Under the pieces are notes generated by a model that saw nothing but the letters and a program-made list of their open reading frames with translations, had not been told where the DNA came from and made no database searches. From contig JBBBWG010003081.1 in assembly GCA_037176905.1 (NCBI GenBank), positions 1-32,038 of the forward strand: 32,038 nt of DNA, given 5' to 3'. Source of the stretch: Azolla pinnata. Its lineage: Eukaryota; Streptophyta; Polypodiopsida; Salviniales; Salviniaceae. Of this stretch, positions 16,240 through 27,577 are shown in pieces. The position numbers and the translations under genes are program-made. Position 1 is the stretch's first letter, and every line of letters starts with the position of its first letter.

Positions 16240-18445
16240 GTGCAGCACAGTCGCATCGATGACGCAACAAAGTTGCAGCAACATCACGTCCAGTACATGG
16301 CAAACTATGTGTCAAAACTCCCGTCAAAACTTGCATCAATAATCGTGTCAATAAGCACATAAATATTGTGGCAAATTACTGTTTAATATAGCTTTTTCCA
16401 CGTCCTTGCCGCAACATATACGCTTTGTTTACTGCACATGTAGTCGCATACTCACTGCAACATAGACGCTCTCTTTACTGCAACATAGTTGCAAGTTAGA
16501 AACTATCAGGCTACATTCACTTGCATATGCACACATACATACACATTTATCTAATTATACATTTTCTCATGCATATTTAGGTGTATATGCATATATATCT
16601 CGATATTCGTGCATTTATGAACATGTTTGATGTATAATCACTTGTAAACGGTCGCATATTCACCTATATATGCATAGACACATGTAGATTCACTTGTATA
16701 TCCATGCATAAACACATATTCACCTATATATGTACATGTTTGATACATATTTGCATGTATATGTATAGACATGTATATATACTCGCAAATTTTCATATAT
16801 GCATGTGTATTAACACATAGATGTAGCTATTTATGAATATGTAGATATATAGATGCATATTTGTATGTATTCCGATAATTACATGGATATATTCCATTTT
16901 AGATCATAATAAATACATATTTACCTTATGTATAACATAATTGTATGTTGGACAAATTGTTTATATTGTTACATTGTGTGAAATGAGCTAAAATGAGACA
17001 AATCAATATGGTCCCGGTAAACATTGCGTAAACAAACGTGGCAAACATGCAAGAAAAAGTGCAGCAAACTCGTTGTAAAAGTCGTGTTTATATTTGCATA
17101 GAAAAATGCATAAAAACTGGCGTGAAAGTTTCCGTCAAAATTTGCAAAAAAAGTTTCGGCAAATTGGAAGGTTCACTATAAATTTTGCTGCTTTTTTTGC
17201 ATAAAAGCTCACGTCAATATTTGCATCAATGTTAGTGTCAAGTGTCACGTCTATGTTCGCGTATATAACTGTATCAAAAAGTACGGCTACAATAGCATCT
17301 ATACTTGCCTCAACATTGTTGTAAAACTCCTGTCACATATTCAATTTTGCAAGCGATTATACTCCCGACAATGATCACATAAAAATTTTCAGCAAATTGT
17401 TGAAATTTTTCTACGGCCAAATTTGCATGTATACTCACAGCAATAGGTGCGTCAATATTTGCATAAAATGAGTGGCTATATGTGTAGCAAAAGCGAAAAA
17501 CATAGTCGCATAAAACTCCGGATATGGTTGCATATATGCTCGCAGATATGGTCGCATATATACTCGTGTCTATGTTTGTGTATATGTTCGCGGCAAATTT
17601 GACACGTATAAGAAAAAATTTGTCATGCGGCAAATTGTTGCAATAAACGACCTAATACCTTATAATGTATGCATGTATATATTCATGAATATGTAGGTAT
17701 GCTTTCTTGTAAAGATAAATATCCTTGTATGAAGAAGCTTCTAAAGATATATATGTTCTCGAATTGAAAACAAAAAGAAACATATAAAAATAAATAAATG
17801 AGAAAATTATATTTAAAAGATTTTTTACATTTGTATAAAATTTTATAAGATTTTATTGCGTAAGTAAAAGGAAAATAAAATAAATATTATAATTTATTTA
17901 AAAAAATTTGGATAATTATTTAATATTAGATGACTTCAGGTGTCTAATTTGTAAAAAATGTGCAATAAAATCGCGTCAAAGCAGGCGTCTAATTTGCAAT
18001 AAAAGCACATCTTATTACATAAAAATATGCAGTAAAGTAGCAGTAAACATGCAGTAAAGTAACAGTAACCATACAACAAACTTGCAATACACATGGAATA
18101 CACTTGTAGTAAACTTGCAACAAACTCGCAGTAAACATGCAACAAACTTGTAAGTACAGTCGAGGTAAACATATAGTAAACTATGTGTCTAAGTCACAGC
18201 AAACATGCAATAAATTGTGCATCTACAATCGTGGTAAAACGTAAAGTAAACGAGCGACAATGCTCGCGTCTATAGTCGTAGTAAAGCTCACCTTTACATT
18301 CATGGTAATGTCACATCTACAGTCGTGGTAAAAGACACAATAAACTGATTATGTCTTTTAATGCGATCGTAAACGCGATTTTAACAAAAATAAAATACAA
18401 TGAATTTTACAATAAATGGTGCGTCAAATAAACCGATACTTTATA
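16240..18445 (+). repeat. CACTA-type subterminal repeat field, copy 2
   Basis: Words such as GCGTCAA, CGCGTCTA, GTCGTGGTAAA, AGTAAACATGC and CAACAAACTTGC recur throughout. They keep one polarity and follow the DUF4216-like fossil as at 5640-6420. Inside are a TATA/CATG minisatellite (16510-16870) and an AT-rich block (17735-17835). The reverse complement of that block matches 31140-31240. The field stops at about 18445, near CGATACTTTATATGATG, which loosely mirrors the start of the right-hand field (CATTACAAGGTATTAG). Open frames here (Tyr/Cys/Ile-rich) are repeat artefacts. Confidence 0.6.
16510..16870 (+). repeat. TATA/CATG-rich minisatellite, second block
   Basis: Units such as CATATTCACCTATATATGCAT and AACATGTTTGATGTATAATC match those at 5825-6010 in the same orientation, including the phrase ACATGTTTGATGTATA seen in both. 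No coding content. Confidence 0.65.
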
Positions 18446-18758
18446 TGATGGTGGGACAAATTTATGATCATATACGAGCATCCCAAGTACAATATATTGT
18501 CATTAATATAATCAACCATACACAACGTACCGAAATATAGAAATTCATTTTTCTTGTTATGCTACAAGGAATTGTAATTAGATTGTAATTATAATTAACT
18601 TTCGGTCTCGTCTCGGAATTGGTGATTATAAGCACATATATATATATATACATGCATAGGAATTTGGAGAGATAATTAATCATCGATACTACTATTAATA
18701 GAGTTACAAACCATGATTCTTTTCATGATGTCCGTTATATTCTTATAGGCAAATTACA

Positions 18759-18769
18759 ATATATATATG

Positions 18770-18812
<43 letters not shown>
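18759..18812. repeat. Compound (TA)n(GA)n microsatellite
   Basis: An alternating TA tract passes without a break into about eleven GA units. It marks the start of the gene-bearing island. Confidence 0.95.
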
Positions 18813-21800
18813 TCTCCATATCAACATTGACGACATTGTTAATTAAAGGTGAACCATAGACCTGTTCCAGCTATATTTGCATTAATACATGTTTTGTGAC
18901 AGCGGCGCAGTGAACATAATAAGCTTGCACTAGGATCACCAGACAAAGTACGGCGTTGAAGAAGTAGACGAGATTTGCCAGAGCTGCAGCCTTTACAACT
19001 CAGGGGCGCGCCTACGGTGATAGAATCATCTCATGAACATCTCAACCAGTCTGATCAGACGTGATGCTGAATTATACAGCTTTGAAAGAGTACTTTCGTC
19101 GACGACGCATGTTTATAAATCAAACGGATCAAGAAAGCGATGTGCTGTTGCTTTGCTTCCCCCCAGATGACAGGCTGTCGACGTTACCTTAATTAAATAA
19201 CGGCAATTAAAGTGATGGGTACGACATATAATATAGTGCGTTAATGTTATTTTAATAGTAGCACGGATCGGAAGTAAGATCTTAAGATTAGCAGAGAGAA
19301 GAAGACTGAGATGAATTATTTTTTGACTTGCAGGAGGTGGAATGTGGAGGAGGACGAAGCTGCAGGTGAGGGTACTGATATGGGTGTATGTATGAACTTG
19401 ATGGCTAGTTGAAATCTAATTGTAATATATCATGATAGAATATAGACGAACATAGATAGAGATCGATGAGTTGCAGGATTAAAGTAATAACTTTGAGGTA
19501 ACCTTGCTTGGGTCATGCAGGAGGCATGATCCCAAAGATCAGAAACATGTCCCTTTCGCGGAGCTGTCAGCTGCGACCACAATACTATTGGCTTTCTGAA
19601 TTTACTTTAAAAACAAACTCATGAGCTGGTAATTAATGGAAGAAGAAGAAGAAGAAGGAGAAGGAGAAGATGAAGAGGAAGCAAGATATCGCGCAGAGAC
19701 AGGTATGTTTGTATGTATGTATGTACATGCGTTCCGGCATAACAACAATATTCGGCGGAGTCACCTTTTCCTTTATATTTTAGTTCTCAACATCCGGGAA
19801 AGGAGTGGAATGAATGGAATTGACCTCAAGAAGATCAAACTCCATAGAATGCGGCCGGTCTGAAGCCTGCACCATATCCGTCGTTTTATAATGGGGCGGC
19901 ACAATTGGTGCTTGTCCTTCCCTTCTTTAAAACCTTTTCCATCTATCCATCTTTTGCTTTTGTTCTTAATGATCCGCTTATAATTGTTAATTAACTAATT
20001 CAGCTACTTGATCCGGCTCTAATTATCAGCAGCTGGGCCTTTGCCTAACCGTTGACATCCGCAAATCAATCTTGGTCCTAATTCTGCAATCCGCGGGCCA
20101 TCTAATTAGCTTTTGGTATATCGATTCCCATCCAACTCACGTAATTAATTATTTATTGCATCTACCTCATCTGCAAGATTAGTTATAGATAATTATATGC
20201 TCGCGCGGCCAGCTTTCATCACAATATGCATTTCATCGGAAGCCCTAATTATAGATAGGTTGACCTGATCCGTCACTATATATGATCTCTAAATCACCAG
20301 CTGATCCACAATAAATTCTCCTAATAATTGCTTACAATTTACTGGATGATCGAGCTCTCCAAAATTATTGCGCAGAATTACTTGTTTTTCATATAGCACG
20401 CAAGATGCAGTGTATACGTCGCTATTGTTTTAGGATCTCATTAAAATTAACGACTTTACGACTCATAATATCATTCGTAACTACATGCAATATAACTAGA
20501 AATTCGATTGAGGAAGCGTTTGCAGCATAAGCATTCGATGATCCTAGTATAATTAGCTGTTGGTCACACGTGTGGTCTGAATCAGAGCCGGATACATTGT
20601 GTACTGTGAACTCAACATGCATGCATGCATATAATTCATGTGGTGGTTGATCAATGATGCCATGAATGACAAGCATCATGCAAAACTAACTTAGATGTCA
20701 GAAAATTTCTCCATTATATACGTCTGACGGACGAAACTGATCAGGATCAGAGTTACATTGTCGACTAGGTCACTTTCTCTCAATGTCGTCAAAGACGTCG
20801 GAGCCAGGTAGCATAAAAATGGAAAAATTTGCCACATTACAGGTTATAATATTCTCAAATCTATGAATATCCAGCAGCTTGCAGCTAGCTGTGTGAATTA
20901 TATTGTGTCCAGCCGGAAGGACTAATTCTAATAAATTATTTACTTGACAATATTCTCATCCTCAAGCTCATGAACGACGTCTATGATGCTCGACCCAGCC
21001 CGTTATTAAAGATAATGTGAATTAGTCGCACATCTGATCAGGCTGGATCCTATATTAATGATCTATATACATACATATATAGCTCGATTATGCACATACA
21101 CATGATCATAGATGTATGTATCGACATGCTCGAAAGCTCGATCGTTATGTTAATAGAGTTGTAGTATACTGTCTATGATCATCTAGCTCATGCAGCTATA
21201 ATCCTCATATTAACTATAGGCCAGCATGTAATTGATCCAATATCCACATACTCCGCAATGAGATGCGGCATATGCCATTTTATGCACAAAATATCATACG
21301 CAGCGAGCAAATGATGATGATCACTTCATGTATATCAGCCCAATTTAAAGAGAGCCGGAGGATTCAACAATCTTAATCATAATAGAGCCGGCTGCAAGAT
21401 ATACTAACACTACGTTATACTCTAGATTTAAATTGGCATGTTTTGAGTTATATTATAGCTTGCGTGTGGTTCATACGGTACTCAAGTTCTAGCTGCTCCA
21501 AATTACGTTGAGAACAAGATATATTAAAGGTGGAATCTTCTCATTATCCAGTCATTGGCGCTGCAGCAATCTCAGCTAGTTAATTGATATTCAAATCTAG
21601 AGCGAGCTGGAATGTAGAAAGTCGATTTCTCGAGATTTATAAGAATATTGGGCATGACAGTACTATAAAGTAGGAATAAATGCGATATTGTAATTGCATG
21701 ATCTGTCAATCATCGGATGTATTTGTTCAATATCCCGCAGCTATAATAATCCCGCAGGCCGCATCTGCAAATAGCTTATAGCTGCAGCTTCTAGTGCAGG

Positions 21801-22393
21801 GGGCGCTAATTCATCTACCGAGTCTAGACGTGTTACTTCTTTGGCTTCATCTGCAAATAGCTTATAGAACTCTAAATCTTGTTTATAATCCTGATCTGGA
21901 CACTATCGTGAGGATTCAGTGCCACTATGTCCAATATTTCTAATTCGTCCCTCATTCCCTTACGGCGCTAATAAGCTCCCAGATCACACGACCAGCTGAT
22001 CGATTTTCTCGAATATGATTTATAATTGCAGTAACACTACGTGTACTCTACCACCCGAACAGTAGCATGAGCTAGCTGCTGATTCTGATGTCGTCAGCTA
22101 GATCAGATACGTGGCAACATTAACGTATGGAAGTGATCCGTAAGGAAGAGTTTGAATAGGTACGGCCGTGTGCACTAGCTCCTGCAGGTAATCATTAACG
22201 TACGTAAAACGGATTCCAAGTACATATACAGCGAGGCCTCTACACGTTTAAACGGCAGGCTCTCACGCCGGAGATTAATATGTATTCTGCGTCATGAATG
22301 ACACCACGAAGCCCCTGAAGGTTTGTTTCAATTAACGGTATGGCGCAATCAATCAGTAGTACTGATCTCGGGTATCAAGAAACCATCTTATGA

Positions 22394-22432
<39 letters not shown>

Positions 22433-22446
22433 TATCATCATCATCC
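22394..22446. repeat. (ATC)n microsatellite
   Basis: About seventeen ATC units with one interruption (ATT), followed immediately by CCCACGTG. The Ile-run frame through it is not a gene. Confidence 0.95.
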
Positions 22447-23073
22447 CACGTGTTGAGAAAACCCAACTGTGTCAATGGATCCAGCCGCGTTTATGTCGAT
22501 GGTTGATCACTATGTAGCTGCAGGGACAAAGATACCTAGCTTGGAGATGAGGCTGTTTTCCAATACGTAGTACTTGTAGTTACTCTTCGACGTGTCTTGA
22601 CATGCATTCTGATCTGCAATATGTGTAAAAGCACGTATTCTGAATAATATACATCGATTGCCAAACGTCTCTTCATGCCGGCCGCCCTAAATGTTGCTGC
22701 ACTCAGTGCCCATAACACAGACACAACTGGTTACAGAAAACGCAGGAAGGTGGAATGCAGGATGATGGCCGAGCTTTAGACAGAATTAGCAGCAGCTAGC
22801 TAGCTGCTGCTGATGGTTTAGGGTTTATTCTAAAATTACCTAATTCCGCGTCGGCTGCTGTATAAGCTGCATTAACGAACTCCTAACGACGACTGTGTGG
22901 ATGTCTGTTGAATTGGTCGATGTTAGAATCGAAGCAACATTAAGAGTTCTTAACGTGGGATGGATTTTTCTCTTAGGCCGGCTGGGTAATTAGTTTCGTA
23001 TGCATGCATACAAACCACCACCATCATCGCCATCGTATTATTATGTCTCGGACTCTCTGATCATTCTATGTAC

Positions 23074-23338
23074 ATATATATATATATATATATATGTGCG
23101 CGCGCGCGCGTGTGGTATACAGACATACAGACATACAGCGGTGAGTTTAGAGTAGGTAGGTAGGTAGGCAGATAGGTAGTAGGTAGGTAGGTAGACGACA
23201 GATAGCTAGCTAGCTGCTAGACAATTCTGTCCGTCCGTCCGTCCGTCCGTCCGTCTGTATACATACATACATGCATACATACCGATCTGCGCGACGTATT
23301 GTGTATGTATATATGAATGCATGTGTGTGTGTGTGTGT
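23074..23338. repeat. Cluster of six different microsatellites upstream of the bHLH promoter
   Basis: In order: (TA)n 23074-23095, (CG)n 23098-23110, (TAGG)n 23151-23194, (GTCC)n 23228-23255, (TACA)n 23258-23281 and (GT)n 23322-23338. The alternating purine-pyrimidine TA-CG-TG stretch could adopt Z-DNA. The cluster lies about 320 bases upstream of the TATA box at 23652. Confidence 0.95.
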
Positions 23339-23537
23339 CTGTGTTTTGTGAAGCTTGCTAAACCCTAACATCTAAATAGAACCCTGCAACCGGATACGAT
23401 GTATAAGCCGGCGTATACATACAAAGACCGGCCTAGCTACCCTCCAAGTTTAGAAGGAGATCCTTCCCATCCGGCCATTCAAGTTTAGAAGGCTGTCCTA
23501 TCCTGTCCCCATCTTCTTCCTCATCTTCATCTTTGTC

Positions 23538-23574
23538 TTTCTTCTTCTTCTTCTTTCTTCTTCTTCTTCTTCTG
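23538..23574. repeat. (CTT)n pyrimidine tract
   Basis: A CTT-rich run within a longer CT-rich stretch just upstream of the proposed TATA box. Such Y-patches are common in plant core promoters and 5' UTRs. Confidence 0.85.
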
Positions 23575-23651
23575 CCTCTGCTGCTGCCGCCGCTGCTCCG
23601 CCGCTACCTTCCCTCGTTGTCACGTGTGCGTGCGTGCATCTGTTCTCTCTC

Positions 23652-23659
23652 TATATATA
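23652..23659 (+). promoter_or_regulatory. Probable TATA box of the bHLH gene
   Basis: CTCTATATATAGACA is a near-consensus plant TATA box placed between CT-rich tracts. If used, transcription would start near 23685 and give a 1.4-kb leader before the ATG at 25081, probably with an intron (donor-like CTGCAG/GTATCC at about 24150). This link to the gene is inference from position. Confidence 0.45.
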
Positions 23660-23685
23660 GACATTAGTACTCCCACACGGCCGAT

Positions 23686-25080
23686 CCTCTCCCTCCAACC
23701 GGCTTCTGCCCCCAATACATACAAAAACCTCCTCCTGCTCCTCCTTCTCCTCCTCCTCCTCTTCCGATCCTCCTCCTTAATCTCCTACATCCACCGTCTC
23801 TTTCTTTCTATCTTGAGCTACCTAGTGTTGAATATCCATCCCTCTTGCGCATACCTTATAGCTATCACACCATTTGACAGACAGGATGAGCTCTCCTCCA
23901 ACTAGAGCTGCTGCTGGAGCTTCTCGTCATCCGCCCCATTCTCTTCTGCATGTACATGGTGATCCATGGCGCGCCACCTGATTCTCTCACGCCGCCTCAT
24001 CCATCCTCATTCTATTGTGAATGATGGCGCCCAAGACGTTGCAGTTTCTACGCAGACCGACCGGCGCTAGCTAGCTGTGCTACCGCATATGATAATTCAT
24101 ACTCCATATTCGCGCACACGCACAGGGAAAACACTGATTGCTGCTGCAGGTATCCTAAACACTAGCCGCCCATCTTGCATCGCCTTCAGTGTCAGTGTCC
24201 TCCTCCTCCTCGAGAAGCTGCTACGTTATTTGGCTATGATGATCGGTGGATCTTCACGCAATTCTGAGGCGCAGCTTATACTTAGCAGCAGCTTGATCAG
24301 GATCATGTCAAGAATACATATGATTCAGCTTCAAACGTAGGGCACCTATCTCTATCTATAATATTTGGACATTAATGGACTCATCATCAGTATTGGACTC
24401 TTCTCTTACTAATTTGTCGGTGACTTTTAGTCTATTTTGTTTATCCCAATTACCGCAATTTGGATGCGGATCTCGCGCTGCTTATCAATAAATTCCGGAA
24501 TTAGACCCCACATCATGATATATACACCACGTTAGACCCCTATATTATTTCTGTGGAGCGTTTCCTTTCTGAAGCTGTAAGGAAGCAGAAAGTAGTCAAA
24601 GAGCTGAAGAATTAGAAAGAAGAGAGGAATCGTTAGCTACCATCATTGACCGTGGAGTCTCCAATTTAGGATGATGAAAGGACTAGAAATCTCGGCAGTA
24701 AAAACTCATGTGCACATGTAATTCTATTGATTGTAATAATTTGCGTGCCTCTCTCCTCTGCGCTTAGATAGATAGCTGGCAGGTGATCTCATGATATGAC
24801 GTGCAGTGCACACAAAGCAATGTTACAACAGTATAAAATTCTAAGAATGGCCCTAAATCCTATAAGTCTAGCACATAGCAATGGATCCGTCAAAATAAAT
24901 AAAGCGAGAGTCTGACTGACAATGGGCGCACCAAATTATTAAGATGAATTGGTCTGATTAGAGACTTGCGGGATATGAACTCATGCAGGAGCTGGGCCCG
25001 CGGCTGAGTACCGGATCCAAAATATCAGGCAGACCAGAGAAGAAATCAGGCCGGTGATCGGAGAAAGAGAAACCAGAGAC
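23686..25080 (+). other. Putative long 5' leader of the bHLH gene
   Basis: The stretch begins with CT/CCT-rich sequence (about 23730-23790) and carries several short upstream ATG frames (for example 23624-23905 and 24077-24340) with no family resemblance. A splice-donor-like CTGCAG/GTATCC occurs at about 24150. Nothing else is recognised; whether it is transcribed as leader is unproven. Confidence 0.35.
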
Positions 25081-27544
25081 ATGAAGCAGCAATTCGCGGC
25101 AGGCGGTGCCGCCGCTGCTACTACAGTGACAACTACTACTAGTGGTGGTGGCACTGGTGCAGCCGGGGCGGAAAGTGGTACTAAAAGTGGTATCAGTACA
25201 GGGCCGCGAGGCGCAGCTCATGGATATAAGAATGCTAATAATAACAGTACAAGCGTGGAAGATCACAGCAGCGGCGTGTACTACGACGGGGCGTCGGAAG
25301 CCGCGTACGATTGCATGCAGGCGCAGCAGCAGCAGCAGCAGCAGGAGGAGGTGAACACACATGCGACGAGCGGCAAGTCTAGTGGAGCTAGCTGTGGCCA
25401 TGGAGCATCAGCCGGCGGCAGCTTCTTGGGATTAGAAGAGTGCTTGGGTAGGAGTGCGGCAGAAGCCCCCGACATGAATGGCGGCGGAGCTCATGCACCT
25501 TCTGCAGCAGCAGCAGCAGCCGTCGGCTCCACGGGAGGAGGAGGAGGAGGAGGAGGAGGAGGAGCGGCTGCTGCCGCCTCCAGCGCCCATCAATGTAAAG
25601 GTCCGCTGCATGACGCTAGTAGTCATCATCACCTGCACCTGCAGGATCCCAATAACATGAATAGCAGCAGTAGTGCAGCAGCGCACCAGCAGCAGCAGCA
25701 GCAGCACGTAGGGGACTTGATCGATCTAGATGACACCGGCCAGGAGTTCTTGAACGAGATGTTGCAGCAACAGCAGCATAATGCACGTCCAACTGCTGCA
25801 GCGCAACAAGCAGCAGCTGGAGTCCCGCGCTCCCACCACCACCGCTTCAATCCGCCTTGTTCTCAACAACTAATCATGCCTTCGTCTAGCACCCATCATC
25901 AGCGTGGTGCTAGTGTTAATGATGCTGGTGGAGGACGCTCTCCAGCTGCTGCTGCTGCTCCTCCTTCTTCACCATCCTCTCAGCTTCAGTCTGCGGCCGC
26001 GGCGAGCTGGGAAGAGAGCATCCATGTTCTGCAGGAGATGCTTCTGCTGCAGCACCAAAACCAAGCCGCGCCGAATCAAAGCAACAGCAGCAACGGCACT
26101 GCTTCTCCCACTACCACCATCACCTGTAATACTACTACTGCTGGTGGTGTCAACCATCTTCTCCATCAGCATCATCATCACCATCATCATCATCTTCTGC
26201 ATCTGCAACAGGCCGATCACAACGCCAACCATCACACCATTCATGATGACTTGCAGAGTGCTAATAATGCCGGGGCCAGCAGTACTTCCACCGGAATGGA
26301 GCAGATGATGATGCCGACTTCTCCGATCACCTTCACTCCAGCTGCTACGCCCAGCTGCTCTGCCATCTTCAACCTCACTGCAGCCTGCACTGCTCCTCCG
26401 CCGCTACCTCCTTATACAAGCAATATTAACAACAGTAATGGTGGCAGTAATGTGTTAACAGTACCCGGCGGGTGCCCCAAGTTCCAAGGTGAGTCGGAGC
26501 TCCTAAGCCTGCTCCAACTTCCACGGTCGGCTCATTCTAATTCCTCTCCTGGGGCGCCCCATGGCCAGCATCATCTCTTGAATTCCACACTAGATGGTGC
26601 CACCGCCTTCGTCGGAAAGGTAATCACCATTACAACCTATATAACCTATATATCTATCTATATATATATGTTTATATTTTTCCCACCAACCTGCATCGAG
26701 ATGTCGAATACCAAAGATGTAACTCATCATCACTATCACCACCGTCATCATCATCATCATCATCATCATCTGCCTGCCAATCGAGGAAAGGAATAACCAG
26801 GCTATCTACTATAGAAACGACACTACTCATGCGTTTCCAAATGAAGCGTTCTGAGGAAATTTATACAGATGGGCTGAGGACATGACCAGATCATCTTACT
26901 TCATTACGCCAATATCCTCCCGGCCACCAGAATTTATCTTCTGCTGGACATATAACCCCCTGGGCCCCTGTTTGAAAGACCTAAATTAATGTGCAAAATC
27001 AAATCAGTCTGCAGGACGTTTTAATGTGTGTTATGTATTTATATACGTAATGACATTGGATAGGGCGGAGCTGGAAATCAGATTCCGATGATGATGGCGA
27101 GTGCGCAACAGCATTTGCATGACGGAGGCGCAGGCGGTGTTCTGATGGGAGACCACAGTAGTCATCAGCATATAAGCCAGCAGCAAGAACAAGAGATGAT
27201 GATGATGATGATGATGATGCAAGCACAGCACGAGGGCGGCGGCGGGGATCATCATCATGCAGGTTAGGGCATGCAGCAACTAACTCATTCGATCAATACG
27301 TGCTTCTTCTGAGGAGTACGGCGCAGCCAGCTGTAAGTAGAGGCATAATATCACTTACTGACATGGCTATGGTGGGGCTTGGCGCAGGGCTTCATAACAG
27401 CAGCACGGCGAGTAATATAGGAGTTGGTGGTTGCGGCGGCGTACAGCAGCGAGTCAGCAGCAGCAGCAACAACAACAACAACAACAACAACGGCAACAGC
27501 AGCAGCCATAACGTTCATAAGCACGGCCACAACCAAAACCATAA

Positions 27545-27577
<33 letters not shown>

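Larger units (their letters stand above)
18446..23640. other. Upstream intergenic region of the bHLH gene, transposon-poor
   Basis: Base composition shifts here away from the repeat-laden left side. I find no transposon domain, RNA gene or conserved protein on either strand. Present are TA/GA microsatellites at 18759-18812, a Glu-rich GAA-repeat frame near 19636 that I do not regard as a gene, an ATC run at 22394-22446, G-box CACGTG at 22447-22452, and telo-box-like AAACCCTAA words at 22818-22826 (inverted) and 23360-23368. A 32-nt segment at 19334-19365 sits between a good acceptor and a GTGAGG donor. It could be an exon of an unrecognised transcript. Confidence 0.5.

Noticed and set aside
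19636..19863. Small acidic protein starting with a Glu run
   Set aside because: The start is a GAA microsatellite, the rest has no conserved feature, and no promoter or splice context supports it.
23624..23905. Small protein with a long Leu run near the TATA box
   Set aside because: The Leu run is the CTC/CTT-rich leader read in frame; it is more likely 5' UTR of the bHLH gene.
25054..25080. Longer N-terminus of the bHLH protein starting at 25054
   Set aside because: The codon at 25054 is GTG, not ATG. The first in-frame ATG is at 25081, with G at -3.
25432..25707. Leucine/Ser-rich frames on the minus strand and alternative plus frames across the bHLH exons
   Set aside because: They are the other readings of CAG, GGA and CAT runs; they carry no family motif, whereas the chosen frame contains the bHLH and ACT-like islands and joins across introns.
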